Below, piece by piece: positions 19,385 through 28,787 of a stretch of 64,000 nucleotides of DNA. A program made the translations under genes and the position numbers. Positions within the stretch are counted from its first letter, which is position 1, and each line of letters begins with the position of its first letter. The stretch is from Candidatus Stramentimicrobium fermentans (GTDB lineage Bacteria > Atribacterota > Phoenicimicrobiia > Phoenicimicrobiales > Stramentimicrobiaceae). The notes beneath the pieces are model-generated. The model was not told the DNA's origin. It ran no database searches and saw nothing but the letters and a program-made list of their open reading frames with translations. The stretch lies in assembly GCA_012520575.1 (NCBI GenBank), contig JAAYOB010000018.1, forward strand, positions 1-64,000. Reading direction: 5' to 3'.

Positions 19385-20070
19385 ATTTTTTCAGCTCCTT
19401 AACTAATCATACAATTAGAAACATTATGCCATTTCACCTAAAAAGTCAAGTACTTTTTACCGACGTAATTATAGCGGCAAGGGTAGGTAGTTTACAGTAA
19501 ATTTTTTGAGGAAAATAATTCAGAGTGTTTCACCCAAGCATCTTGGCAAAAAAATTAGGTAGAAATGGGATTATGATGTTACCCTCGATAAAGCTGACAG
19601 AAAATTTGTTTTGCCATTTTTAATTCGAACAAAAATAGACTATTTGTTATAGAAACCAATTATTACAGCGATGGTGGTTCTGAGTTAAGCCACAGTCTGT
19701 GTCATCTCTGTTAGAATATTGGTACTTACAGGATACATCAGGGGCCCCTGGGCAGGTTTTTTAAGAAAATTATTCCAATTGGAGATTGTGTAATTAAATA
19801 TAAATTATTTAAATAAAATAGATTTTTGCTATAAACTAAGTAAAATAAGGATATCTTGTACGCATTTAAACCAACTCTTTCCTAACCAGTAGGGCAGGTC
19901 TACCTGAAACTATTATAATTTTGTAAGAAAAAAGCACCTACAAAAATTTAACATAGACAAAACAATTCGCGAACTTGACAAATAGCAAGCACTTTGTTAT
20001 TATTTGCGCATTTAGGTGTTTATTTAAATAGAATCAATAAAATAAGAATAAGATAGGGAGGAAGTCTATA
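19385..20070. other. Non-coding stretch at left edge of the TRAP island (686 bases)
   Basis: No convincing frame on either strand. It contains a 12-base palindrome CAGGGGCCCCTG at 19739-19750, the GC-richest spot in an otherwise AT-rich stretch, and the aldolase promoter at 19975. Base composition and gene density change here compared with the left flank, which suggests an insertion boundary. Confidence 0.5.
19975..20003 (+). promoter_or_regulatory. Near-consensus sigma-70 promoter for the aldolase/TRAP locus
   Basis: TTGACA (19975-19980), exactly 17 bases, then TATTAT (19998-20003). It predicts a leader of about 60 bases before the aldolase start. Confidence 0.7.
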
Positions 20071-20955
20071 ATGTTTAGGAAATTTAAAGGAATAATTACT
20101 GCTCTAGTTACACCATTAAGAGAAAACGGGCAAGTAGACATAGACCAATTTGTAAGGTTAATTAATATTCAAATCAAAGCTGGAATAGGCGGGTTGCTTA
20201 TTTTGGGTGGCACGGGTGAATATACCGCTCTTTCAACAGAAGTAAGAAAAAAAGTAGCCGAAATAGCAGTTAATGAGGTTAATGGAAGAATCCCTGTTAT
20301 AATTGGAAACCTGGAACCAGGTATAGGCGAAAGTATAAAGTTTTGCCGGCACATTAAAGAAGTTGGCGCAGATGCAGCTCTGGTGTTGACACCATTCTAT
20401 GTTCATCCAAGCCAACAGGGAATTATAGATTTCTACCAGAAAATTGCAACTGAAGTTGATATGCCAATTATGATTTATGATATACCATATAGAACTTCCG
20501 TATCGGTTAAACCAGAAACTTATGAGAAGTTGGCTGTAGTAAAAAATATAGTAGGCTTGAAAGATTGCTCTACCTCATTGGGGCAAGCAATTGAGCTGAT
20601 AGATAAAGTGGGAGACAAAATCGCAGTTTTAAATGGTGAAGATTATATAGCTGTTTATTCTTTTATCATGGGTTCACCAGGAGCCATAGTTGCCAGTTCA
20701 AACCTCATTCCCAAAGAATGGGTTAAAATATATAACCTGACACAAGAAAAAAAATATGATGAGGCAGTAAATCTACACAAAAAATACTACTACTTAATGA
20801 AAGGGATATTTACCGAGGTAAATCCAGGCCCATTAAAATATGCCATGAATCGTTGTGGATTATTCTGTGGCAAACCTAGTATTCCTCTTCTTGAACCGAC
20901 CAGTGAAACAAAAGAATTAATAGATAATCTATTAGCGAAGTATAATTTATTATAA
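20071..20955 (+). CDS. Dihydrodipicolinate synthase/N-acetylneuraminate lyase family aldolase
   Basis: 294 residues of the class I aldolase TIM barrel family. The Schiff-base lysine is Lys164 in VGLKDCS, the catalytic tyrosine Tyr136 in MIYDIPYRTS, and the carboxylate-binding Arg is Arg141. The loop that reads GTTGE in lysine-pathway DHDPS reads GGTGEY here (45-51), so the first Thr of the proton relay is a Gly. That argues against DapA and for a catabolic lyase of a 2-keto acid. It has its own strong promoter and GGGAGG site, and precedes a TRAP importer and a D-2-hydroxyacid dehydrogenase. Substrate unknown; sialic acid is possible but its other genes are absent. Confidence 0.82.
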   Translation: MFRKFKGIITALVTPLRENGQVDIDQFVRLINIQIKAGIGGLLILGGTGEYTALSTEVRKKVAEIAVNEVNGRIPVIIGNLEPGIGESIKFCRHIKEVGADAALVLTPFYVHPSQQGIIDFYQKIATEVDMPIMIYDIPYRTSVSVKPETYEKLAVVKNIVGLKDCSTSLGQAIELIDKVGDKIAVLNGEDYIAVYSFIMGSPGAIVASSNLIPKEWVKIYNLTQEKKYDEAVNLHKKYYYLMKGIFTEVNPGPLKYAMNRCGLFCGKPSIPLLEPTSETKELIDNLLAKYNLL

Positions 20956-21974
20956 TTGTATTTTAAAAAATTTTTACATGGATCTTAGCAAGATAATACT
21001 TGATCTATGGCAATCAAAGAAGTTTTTAATGTTTTAAATAGCTCAGAGTGTGGGTAGATGGAGCATCTTGCGTATATGGTGATTACCATTCTTGTTTATC
21101 TTCTACTACCTCTTACCGATTTACCGGACTCTTTATAGACAACAGAGCCTGCCCTACTATATTTCTCGAATCTATTAGCACCTTGATAATAATGGAATGG
21201 AGTAAGAATGTTCGATCCCACCTTCCCACCTATGGTAGTAATGGTTGTAAGTCTTTTGAAGTATTTGTGTAAAATGGTATGCTCTTCTATATAGCCTTTA
21301 ATCTTAAAAAAGAATTCATTTCCATTCTTGTTTCCTTCGGAGTTCTTGCTTTAGTAGTTTCTGTATACTTTTTTGGTGATACTATTTAAGTAATTGGAAA
21401 TAGATGTTCTTAAGGTATATTTAATCCGTTTCACTTCCGTTACCGTCCAGGATTTACGAAGGGCGGCCCCGTGTTTAGTTTTAAACTCATCAGCTCTTGT
21501 GGTTCGTCTAATTTAACCGATCTTCTCTGTTTCAAATTCTTCTGTTATCAGGATAACAGAATTGAGTAAGAGGGCAATTTTATTTGTATAGCATAAACCA
21601 TTTAACAAAAAATTTCTCTATAATATTCTACATGGATAGTTGTGATATTAAAGATAAAAATGCTATGTGAGAGTAAAAACACTTTCAGTCGTCACTATGC
21701 TATTCAATAATTAGCTAGAATATAATAAATGATTAACTTAACATAAAGTAAAGGATTACTTTGTTATTTCATAGAGACTTTTCTTGTTTATTATGCTGAA
21801 TTTATAAAAATCAAGAATTACTTATAGAACATATACTTACATATTTTTTCGAATTATTAAAATTTGAAATAAAAGGAGGTAGATATTTGCAAAATAACAT
21901 TAAAATAGAAAAACATTAAGGTTATGTAAACTATTCTAAATTGATAAATAGTAATAATTAAGGAGATATGTAAA
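20956..21974. other. Long non-coding stretch between aldolase and dctP (1019 bases)
   Basis: No long frame on either strand. On the minus strand about 21045-21290 reads open for nearly 80 codons without a recognisable family, and on the plus strand hydrophobic pieces appear near 21060 and 21270. This looks like decayed coding DNA. A TATAAT at 21619-21624 may be part of a dctP promoter, but its -35 is poor. AGGAGGT at about 21875 precedes no gene. Confidence 0.45.
21539..21560. repeat. Perfect palindrome upstream of dctP
   Basis: Arms TTCTGTTATC and GATAACAGAA are separated by 2 bases. It lies about 60 bases upstream of the TATAAT at 21619. Size and symmetry fit a dimeric repressor operator. 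Confidence 0.5.
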
Positions 21975-23048
21975 ATGACTAAAATTATGAAAAAAAGTTT
22001 GATTACTGTAGTATTGTTATTTTTTGCAATCACATTATTTCCAACAATAATCTTTTCAGCAGATCAACCAAGTGTAGTGATTAAGTTTAGTCAGTGGGAC
22101 GGGGAAGTAGGGATGTTGGAAAATATTTATCCAGCATATGTGCAAACATTTAAATCTTTGGTGGAAAGTAAATCGAATGGGAAAATTACTATACAGGTAT
22201 TTCCAAATCAACAATTAGGTAGTTTACCGTCGACGCTAGAACAAGTTTATAAAGGAACCATTGAAATGACTTCTGGGCAGAATACAGGTTTATTTGCTAG
22301 TTATTATCCAGATATAGCAGTTTTTGATATTCCCTTTGCATTTAGAGATCTTTTGGTTGCTTTTGAAGTTGCTAAAGGTGAGTTTGGAATAAACATGAAA
22401 AAGAATATTGTCGAAGAAACTGGTATAAGAATTTTATCATTTCTCCCAACCAGTTATAGAAATTTTGGCAATAATATAAGATTGATTAAAGAACCTAATG
22501 ACTTAAAAGGAATGAAAATTAGAGTAATGCAGGGAGACATATACATGGAATTGATGAAAGTATTAGGAGCTAATCCTGTTGTAATAGATGCAGCAGAATT
22601 GTACACGGCTATTCAAACTGGAGTTGCCGACGGTCAAGAAAATTCACCATATAATATTTTAGGTATGAAACTTGAAGAAGTAATAGACTATTATACTCTA
22701 TCTGCTCATCTTCTCAATATAGCAGCGGTTTCAATAAATGAAAAATTTTTTCAGTCATTACCAAAAGAATATCAAAAAATAGTATTAGATTCTGCGAGAA
22801 TAGCCGAGATAAGTATGATAGGTACTGCAATCGCAAAAGAAAAAAATATTGATTTGAAAGCAATTAAAAAAGCGGGAGTTGAAATTTACCAGCCGAATGA
22901 AGAAGAAATTTTAAAATTTAAAGAATTAGCCCAGGAGCCAATCAAAAAACTATTAGTCGAAAAGATGAGAGTTAATCCCGCAACTATAGATGAAATGTTT
23001 CAAGCTATACAAGAAGCAGAATATAAGCTTGATACACTATGGTACTAA
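21975..23048 (+). CDS. dctP: TRAP transporter solute-binding protein (DctP family)
   Basis: 357 residues with a signal peptide at 1-30 (MKKSLITVVLLFF, cut near FSA-DQ). The mature part has the DctP layout. The family hallmark lies in the segment NDLKGMKIRVMQGDIYMELMK, with the conserved Arg that grips the substrate carboxylate, and in ADGQENSPYN. It captures an organic acid outside the membrane for the DctQM permease. AAGGAG precedes ATG 21975. The dctQM genes are separated from it by an 840-base non-coding gap, unusual for a TRAP operon. Confidence 0.92.
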   Translation: MTKIMKKSLITVVLLFFAITLFPTIIFSADQPSVVIKFSQWDGEVGMLENIYPAYVQTFKSLVESKSNGKITIQVFPNQQLGSLPSTLEQVYKGTIEMTSGQNTGLFASYYPDIAVFDIPFAFRDLLVAFEVAKGEFGINMKKNIVEETGIRILSFLPTSYRNFGNNIRLIKEPNDLKGMKIRVMQGDIYMELMKVLGANPVVIDAAELYTAIQTGVADGQENSPYNILGMKLEEVIDYYTLSAHLLNIAAVSINEKFFQSLPKEYQKIVLDSARIAEISMIGTAIAKEKNIDLKAIKKAGVEIYQPNEEEILKFKELAQEPIKKLLVEKMRVNPATIDEMFQAIQEAEYKLDTLWY

Positions 23049-23888
23049 TAGCAAATGTTAATAAAGGGCTTACTGAAAAATGGGCTACATATAAGGTATT
23101 CTAACCAATACATCTAAAGATATGCTAGAATATCCTAGGCAAATTAGATACTAAATAATGTATACACCAAAATCGTGCTACCCCTGTGAATAGTATTAAG
23201 ATGCACAGACATCGTGAACTATAAATAATCGATCTTTGCCAATAACATAGAGCTTTTTGGTAAAGGGTAAGCATATCCCCCATAACTATCTTATGACCAT
23301 GATAGATATGCAGCCTTTCTTCCTATGTATCAATGGTTGCCCAAACATGCTTATGTTCTAACTCCTTCAGATATGGCGAATCCCTCCCCAAAAGACATTC
23401 AATAGGCAGCTGCTGCGAATAAAATGGATAAGATAAATGATCCAGGCATAATTACCATCTTTTCTGGCAACTGAAAATCCGTTGGTAGATACTCAGATTT
23501 TCTGGTATATTTATCCGTTGTGTTAGGGCGTCCTAATGCGTGCTGCAATGATGATATTGATTATTAAATTGCTCAATGAAATTGATTTCTCCTTATCGAC
23601 TTTGGGACTCTGGTGTGGTCTTCTGGAACGCTCTTTGGCCCATTGAGTCCCATCTAAGCTATACTTTTGGCCATTTAAAAAACCAAGTCTTTCCTTTACC
23701 AAGGCTCTTATAAGCCTCTTTAGGTGGTTTACCAGCAAGGTGTCATAGTCTTTTCTATTAACTTTGCTATATCCATATACCAATCCCCTTATTATCAAGG
23801 TCAGTATATAAAATGTCTGTAGCTATAGTTTGCGGTATATATAAATTTGTCAATTAAATATTAAAATAACCAGAAAGGAGTTCAGTCA
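23049..23888. other. Non-coding gap inside the TRAP locus with decayed transposase-like sequence
   Basis: 840 bases without a gene on the plus strand. The minus strand carries coding-like debris (23220-23415 and a 91-codon open stretch at 23523-23798). Nothing intact is visible. It splits dctP from dctQM. Confidence 0.5.
23220..23415 (-). pseudogene. Transposase/integrase C-terminal remnant
   Basis: The minus strand reads about 63 codons with one in-frame stop. The order LPIE, then PYLKELEHKHVW, then a stop, then RLHIYHGHKIV resembles the C-terminal beta-barrel of IS21/Mu-type transposases, where an I-Y-H-G segment follows the catalytic core. No start, catalytic DDE residues or inverted repeats were found. 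An upstream open stretch at 23523-23798 may belong to the same relic. The family assignment is tentative. Confidence 0.35.
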
Positions 23889-24401
23889 ATGCTGGAGATT
23901 GTTAAATTATGCGAAAGATCAAGTAAGATCATAAAAAATGTTTCTGAAACAATATCTTCAATTATTTTAGGACTTGTCGTAATTATATTATTTGTTCAAG
24001 TCTTATTGAGATATTTATTTAAAGCTAGTATTGCTGGAAGCGATACTTTGGCTGTTTATTCAATTATATGGGTAGCTATGTTAGCATGTAATGCTCTTAT
24101 ACAAGAGAAAAATTTAATAAAGGTTGATTTTTTCGATCATTTATGGCCTCAAAGCTTGAAAAAAATAAGAAAAATTATGCTAGATATAATCTTTTTGATT
24201 TTGCTTTACATTTTAACAATTGAAGGGTTTAAACAAGCTATTGATGGTTTAAAAATTACTATACCAGGTCTTAATCCTGTTCCATGGTTTTGGGCATATT
24301 TAGCCATTCCTATAGGCGCGGCGCTTATGCTTTGTCAATATTTAAGTTCAATCATAATTGATATTGCTAGTACATCTAATAAGGGGGATTTAAACAAATG
24401 A
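23889..24401 (+). CDS. dctQ: TRAP transporter small permease (DctQ family)
   Basis: 170 residues with four hydrophobic helices, the DctQ size. The segment around SDTLAVYSIIWVAMLACNALIQEKNLIKVDFF matches the family's conserved W and basic/aspartate pattern. It forms the membrane complex with DctM, driven by a sodium or proton gradient. AAAGGAG precedes the ATG. The gene overlaps dctM by 4 bases (ATGA), so translation is coupled. Confidence 0.9.
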   Translation: MLEIVKLCERSSKIIKNVSETISSIILGLVVIILFVQVLLRYLFKASIAGSDTLAVYSIIWVAMLACNALIQEKNLIKVDFFDHLWPQSLKKIRKIMLDIIFLILLYILTIEGFKQAIDGLKITIPGLNPVPWFWAYLAIPIGAALMLCQYLSSIIIDIASTSNKGDLNK

Positions 24402-25696
24402 GCTTTGCTTTATTTACAGTTGTATTTGTACTTTTATTTTTACTCATATTAGGATCTCCTGTAGTATTTGCAATAGGTGCATCAGGTTTGAGCTACTTTA
24501 TAGTTAAGCCAGAAATGATTAGTCTGATTTCAATTATTCCGCACAGATTTTTTACAGGAATGGATAGTTTCATTTTTTTATGTATTCCATTTTTTATGCT
24601 AGCTGGCGAATTGATGTCTCAAGTGGGAATGATGGATCAGCTAGTGAGATTTGCTCAATTAGTTGTTGGTAGATTAGAAGGTGGATTAGCATATACAAAT
24701 GTTTTAGCTAGTATGTTATTTGGAGGGATATCCGGGTCAGCTTTAGCGGATGTTGCGGCACTTGGACCAGTTGAAATAGGATTGATGACCAAAGATGGCT
24801 ATTCACCAGAATTTAGCGCTGCACTTACTGCGACATCATCTATACAAGGGCCAATAATTCCTCCGAGTATACCTATGGTAATATTTTCTAGTTTAACTTA
24901 TGCATCTATAGGGGGATTATTTTTAGGCGGTTTGATTCCAGGCATTTTAATTGGAATTGGACAAATGATAGTTGTCTACATTATGTCGAAAAAAGGAAAT
25001 TTTCCTAAGCGAACTGAAAAAATTGGTTTTAAGGAAAGTATCAACATATGCAAAACTGCGATTCCGGCACTGCTTATGCCGTTAATTATTATAGGAGGAA
25101 TAATAACTGGAGTCGTTACGGCCACCGAGGCCTCAGTTTTATCCGTTTTTTATACCGCTATAGTTGGAATATTTTATTACAAGAAACTTACAGCATCTAT
25201 GGTTTTAGATGCACTAAAAAAAACTGTTAAATTAACAAGCTCAATTTATTTAATTATTGCATTTACTTCAATAATTGGTTGGATATTTGCTATAGAAAGA
25301 GTGCCAACAATTATTCAAGGTATTGTTGAAGACAATAATTTATCTGTCTATCAATTGTTCTTTTTTGTTAATATTTTTTTCCTGTTCAATGGGATGTGGA
25401 TTTCGGATGTTGTGCAATTAGTATTATTTGCACCAATTTTCACGCCTATTTTTGCTTCTTTAGGCATACATCCAATTCATTTTGGTGTTGTTATGGTGGT
25501 AAATGTAATGTTAGGTATGATTACTCCCCCTTATGGTACAGCTCTATATCTAGCAGCTGAAATAGGGGGTGTTCAATTGAAGGACTTAGTTAGAGAAACT
25601 ATCCCATTTACCATAGTAAGTATTTTAGTGTTATTTTTAATAACTTATTTTCCACCAATAATTTTGTTTGTTCCACGGTTGTTTGGTTTCTTATAA
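24398..25696 (+). CDS. dctM: TRAP transporter large permease (DctM family)
   Basis: 432 residues with about 12 helices. Conserved DctM blocks are visible: GMDSFIFLCIPFFMLAGELM, GGISGSALADVAALG and the IIPPSIPMVIF hairpin motif, and a second MITPPYG hairpin near residue 370. It is the ion-coupled transport subunit. The 4-base overlap with dctQ indicates an operon. The hydroxyacid dehydrogenase gene follows after 288 bases containing its own promoter-like element. Confidence 0.93.
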   Translation: MSFALFTVVFVLLFLLILGSPVVFAIGASGLSYFIVKPEMISLISIIPHRFFTGMDSFIFLCIPFFMLAGELMSQVGMMDQLVRFAQLVVGRLEGGLAYTNVLASMLFGGISGSALADVAALGPVEIGLMTKDGYSPEFSAALTATSSIQGPIIPPSIPMVIFSSLTYASIGGLFLGGLIPGILIGIGQMIVVYIMSKKGNFPKRTEKIGFKESINICKTAIPALLMPLIIIGGIITGVVTATEASVLSVFYTAIVGIFYYKKLTASMVLDALKKTVKLTSSIYLIIAFTSIIGWIFAIERVPTIIQGIVEDNNLSVYQLFFFVNIFFLFNGMWISDVVQLVLFAPIFTPIFASLGIHPIHFGVVMVVNVMLGMITPPYGTALYLAAEIGGVQLKDLVRETIPFTIVSILVLFLITYFPPIILFVPRLFGFL

Positions 25697-25818
25697 AATA
25701 AACGTTATATTTTATTTCAATAATAAAAGCAAGTTTCTATGTTGCTCGTTTTTATTTTTGTGTGAATATAGACTTGAGTTAAGAATTATACATAATATAA
25801 AAATATAATAGTTACTTT

Positions 25819-25846
25819 TTGAAATATCTATATTTTCAAGGATAAT
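25819..25846 (+). promoter_or_regulatory. Probable promoter for the hydroxyacid dehydrogenase gene
   Basis: TTGAAA (25819-25824), a 16-base spacer and GATAAT (25841-25846). It lies 40 bases upstream of a palindrome that would be inside the 5' leader. Confidence 0.45.
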
Positions 25847-25883
25847 GTACTTAGTAAACAAGCTATAAGTTTTTATTCTTAAG

Positions 25884-25911
25884 ACATGATAACTTCCAGA
25901 AGTTATCATGT
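25884..25911. repeat. Perfect 12-base inverted repeat in the dehydrogenase leader
   Basis: Arms ACATGATAACTT and AAGTTATCATGT flank CCAG. There is no T-run after it, so it is not a normal terminator. It is a candidate operator just downstream of a promoter, or an RNA hairpin. Confidence 0.55.
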
Positions 25912-25984
25912 ATACTAAACAGAAAACTGCCTTTCCAGAGTAGACAGCACACAATAAGTTTAAATTAATGAATGGGAGCAAGAT

Positions 25985-26938
25985 ATGAGAAAAAATGTTC
26001 TACTTATAAATCCTACAATAAGACCTATTGGGGTAGAGTTGTTAGAAAAAGAGTGCAATATTTTTATGGCGCCAGATGGCAAAGAGGATACACTTATTAG
26101 ATATATAGTCGATAATAATATTGATGCAATTGTTACCCGGGTTGAAAAGATTACTAAGAATATTATTAAAAATTGTAATAAACTGAAAATAATAGCTCAA
26201 CATGGAGTTGGAGTAGACAACATTGATGTAATTGCCGCAACAGAAAAGGGAATAATGGTATTAAATGTTCCTGACGCGAATTATGTTTCTGTAGCCGAAC
26301 ATGCCCTAATGTTGGTATTAGCATTAAGCAGAAGGTTATTAATGGCTGATAAAAATGTAAGAATGGGAAACTGGGAGTTTAGAGAAACCAATATTCCTAT
26401 TGAGATAGCTAAGAAAAATTTATTTATTATAGGATTAGGAAGGATAGGGAAGGAATTCGCACAAAAAGCGAAAGCCATGGATATGAATGTCAAAGGATAT
26501 GATTTGTATGTGTCTAAAGCAGAGATGGCATCGATAGGAGTCGAAAAAATTGATGAACTTATGGATGGAATAAAAGACGCAGATTTTATAAGCATACACA
26601 CCCCTTTAACACTAGAAACAAAAGGATTGATATCGAGTGAGCAGTTTAGTGCGATGAAAAACGATGCATATATAATAAATCTTGGCAGGGGCTCTATAAT
26701 AGATGAAAAAGCATTATACGATGCTTTAAAAAATAAAGAGATAGCTGGAGCAGGACTAGATGTTTTTGAATTAGAACCAGCAGATAAAAGTAATCCATTA
26801 TTTGAATTTGATAATGTTATTGTTACACCACATTTTGGTGGAGATACAATAGAGGGAAAAGATAGATGTTCATTAAAATGTGCGCAAGCATTAATAGAGG
26901 CTTTAAATGGGAAAATCCCATATAATTGCGTTAATTAG
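25985..26938 (+). CDS. D-2-hydroxyacid dehydrogenase (SerA/phosphoglycerate dehydrogenase-like)
   Basis: 317 residues. The NAD-binding loop GLGRIG is at 150-155, with Asp173 after strand 2, which favours NAD over NADP. The catalytic set Arg235 (NLGRGSIID), Glu264 and His283 (TPHFGG) is complete. No ACT domain is present, so it is not a full SerA. It interconverts a 2-keto acid and a D-2-hydroxy acid. With the aldolase and TRAP importer it suggests a pathway in which an imported acid is oxidised or reduced and then cleaved. GGGAG precedes the ATG. Confidence 0.88.
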   Translation: MRKNVLLINPTIRPIGVELLEKECNIFMAPDGKEDTLIRYIVDNNIDAIVTRVEKITKNIIKNCNKLKIIAQHGVGVDNIDVIAATEKGIMVLNVPDANYVSVAEHALMLVLALSRRLLMADKNVRMGNWEFRETNIPIEIAKKNLFIIGLGRIGKEFAQKAKAMDMNVKGYDLYVSKAEMASIGVEKIDELMDGIKDADFISIHTPLTLETKGLISSEQFSAMKNDAYIINLGRGSIIDEKALYDALKNKEIAGAGLDVFELEPADKSNPLFEFDNVIVTPHFGGDTIEGKDRCSLKCAQALIEALNGKIPYNCVN

Positions 26939-28474
26939 GTATTCAGCTAAATAAAACATTTAGAGCATATAATAGCGGGGTCTATAATTGAAAAATAATA
27001 CCCAATCATAAATTTATCTAAAAAGTGAGGGTAGCAAAAAGATAACTTTGATATCATAATAAATAATTAATAGTGTGGAGCAGTTCCCAAATTATAAGTT
27101 CTTAAAAGTTACACTGGTTCTACAGGGGGGATTATTATACCCAATTTTCAGAAACATTTTTACTGATATAATTCTTGGAATGTCGAAAGTTTAACATGTA
27201 GATAAGCTATTAAATCTTCAGAAAGGTTATACAATGTCTTTTTAAGCCCAAATGACTTTACCGTAATGCTTGATTTAAAGATTAAATGAGTATATTTGCA
27301 AAACAGCCGGTATCTCAATTTTCCAAAAAGACAACTAACGGTTAATCAAATATTTTCCTCTGTTTGTGAATATTGCAATTTTGCTCTGATTTTTCGAATC
27401 TACTTCGGTGATTCTCCTACTGGGAGAGCCTTTTCCTCTAAATTCTAATAGTTTTACTCCATTTTTCTTTGGTTGATTTAGCTTATCTCCTCTGGGCCGA
27501 AGTCCTCCGGGAAATCATAAGCAATTATGTTTTTATAATAGCTGCCACTTTTATCATTTGTAGAAGATCATTCGTTTTTTAATACTTACAAAAGATGCGT
27601 TCCGGGATTATAGAATGTCCGGCTTTTCTCTAAGAAGATAGAGTTTTCTTTCGATAAGAGAATTGGGAAAGGAGGATAAAGGCTGGTCTGTGATACGGGC
27701 TGATATGCCCAGAATCTTCAGTTTACTGTATTAATCTGCTTTTTTACTTATCAGTTTTCTTTGTTGGGCAAATAATTTAGGAAACTTATCTTTTTCCAAT
27801 AAGACACTCATAAAACTCTCTCTTTTTTCTTATCCCTACAATGCAAAAGCGAAAAACTGAAGTATAAAAGATGATAAAAATATTTTTATTTCTAAATTTA
27901 AAAAGCTATTTCTAATATAAAATCTAATTTTAAAATTCTCTCTCAGAGAGATTGGTATTATTCAGAATTAGTGTTCTTCTTGCTACCTTAGGTAGCTACC
28001 CATACTGCAAAAATACAACAAGGTGATTATCTGAGGTAAGGAGGGGAATTAACAGAAAGTGGTTAGTGTAAAGAGCAAAAAGAATTATAATTTTAAATAA
28101 AGAGTGTGGGAATAAATGGATGGGACTGCCACAAAAAAGCTTGTGTTTTTTGGCAAAGGCAGGTAAGACACCTTCTATAATGTTTCCCCCTTCTGTTTTT
28201 AATAGAAATATTGCAACTGCTTTATATTTACTTTTTCGTTATTTATTTCTTAGAGAGTAGTCCTTGTCTTGATATAGATACTAAACAAGAGAAATTATTA
28301 ATAATGGGAATACAAGGTGGCATTCTTTTTAATAGGTCATGTCTTGATTCATCAGTTTTTTGTGATGTTTTTAAAAATGGTCATCTGTTTATAGATAAAC
28401 AATACTTTGCAATTCTATAAGATAATAAGGGAATGAGTATGAATACTGCTTGTAATGAGAGGGAGTGACTCTAA
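26939..28474. other. Gene-poor relic DNA (about 1.5 kb)
   Basis: No supported gene. On the minus strand, 27340-27510 reads about 55 open codons (FPGGLRPRGDKLNQPKK, later IAIFTNRGKYL) that faintly recall DDE transposases. Short palindromes occur at 27946-27960 and 27982-27996 (GCTACC-TTA-GGTAGC). A hairpin CACAA-AAAAGC-TTGTG followed by TTTTTT at 28130-28151 is a possible terminator. A 69-codon frame at 28211-28420 has no visible ribosome site or family and is not called. Confidence 0.45.
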
Positions 28475-28657
28475 ATGGAAAAAGCGGGATATTGCATTTT
28501 AATACTCGCAACCATTGCCTGGATTATTGCCGGTATTTGCGGAATGTTTCAGAACGTCTGGATTGGCATAATCTGGGTTCACCATAATTGGATTGCAGGT
28601 ACGTACACCCGCAAAAAGGAATTTTTCAATCACGGGTGCACTCAACTAAACAATTAA
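28475..28657 (+). CDS. Small hypothetical membrane protein
   Basis: 60 residues. Residues 5-37 are hydrophobic (ILILATIAWIIAGICG, then IGIIWV), enough for one or two helices. The remaining charged tail (YTRKKEFF) may be a frameshifted continuation. AGAGGGAG precedes the ATG by about 12 bases. No function can be assigned. Confidence 0.4.
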   Translation: MEKAGYCILILATIAWIIAGICGMFQNVWIGIIWVHHNWIAGTYTRKKEFFNHGCTQLNN

Positions 28658-28787
28658 ATTGTGGCAAAAAAGGAATATTTATGAGATAATATGTAGATAA
28701 TAAGAGTACTTTGATTCTCATTTCTCAAGTATTATCATTGCTGCCATTTACAGCCAGCGTTCCTTGAATAAATAGAATGGAGATAAT

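Noticed and set aside
21048-21272. 74-codon plus-strand frame as a gene
   Set aside because: No ribosome site or recognisable domain; the minus strand is equally open.
20071-26938. Sialic acid (nan) catabolic cluster
   Set aside because: An NAL-type aldolase and a TRAP importer are present, but nanK, nanE and nagA/B genes are not, and the dehydrogenase does not belong to that pathway.
28211-28420. 69-codon open frame as a gene
   Set aside because: No ribosome site, no family, and it lies in relic-like DNA.
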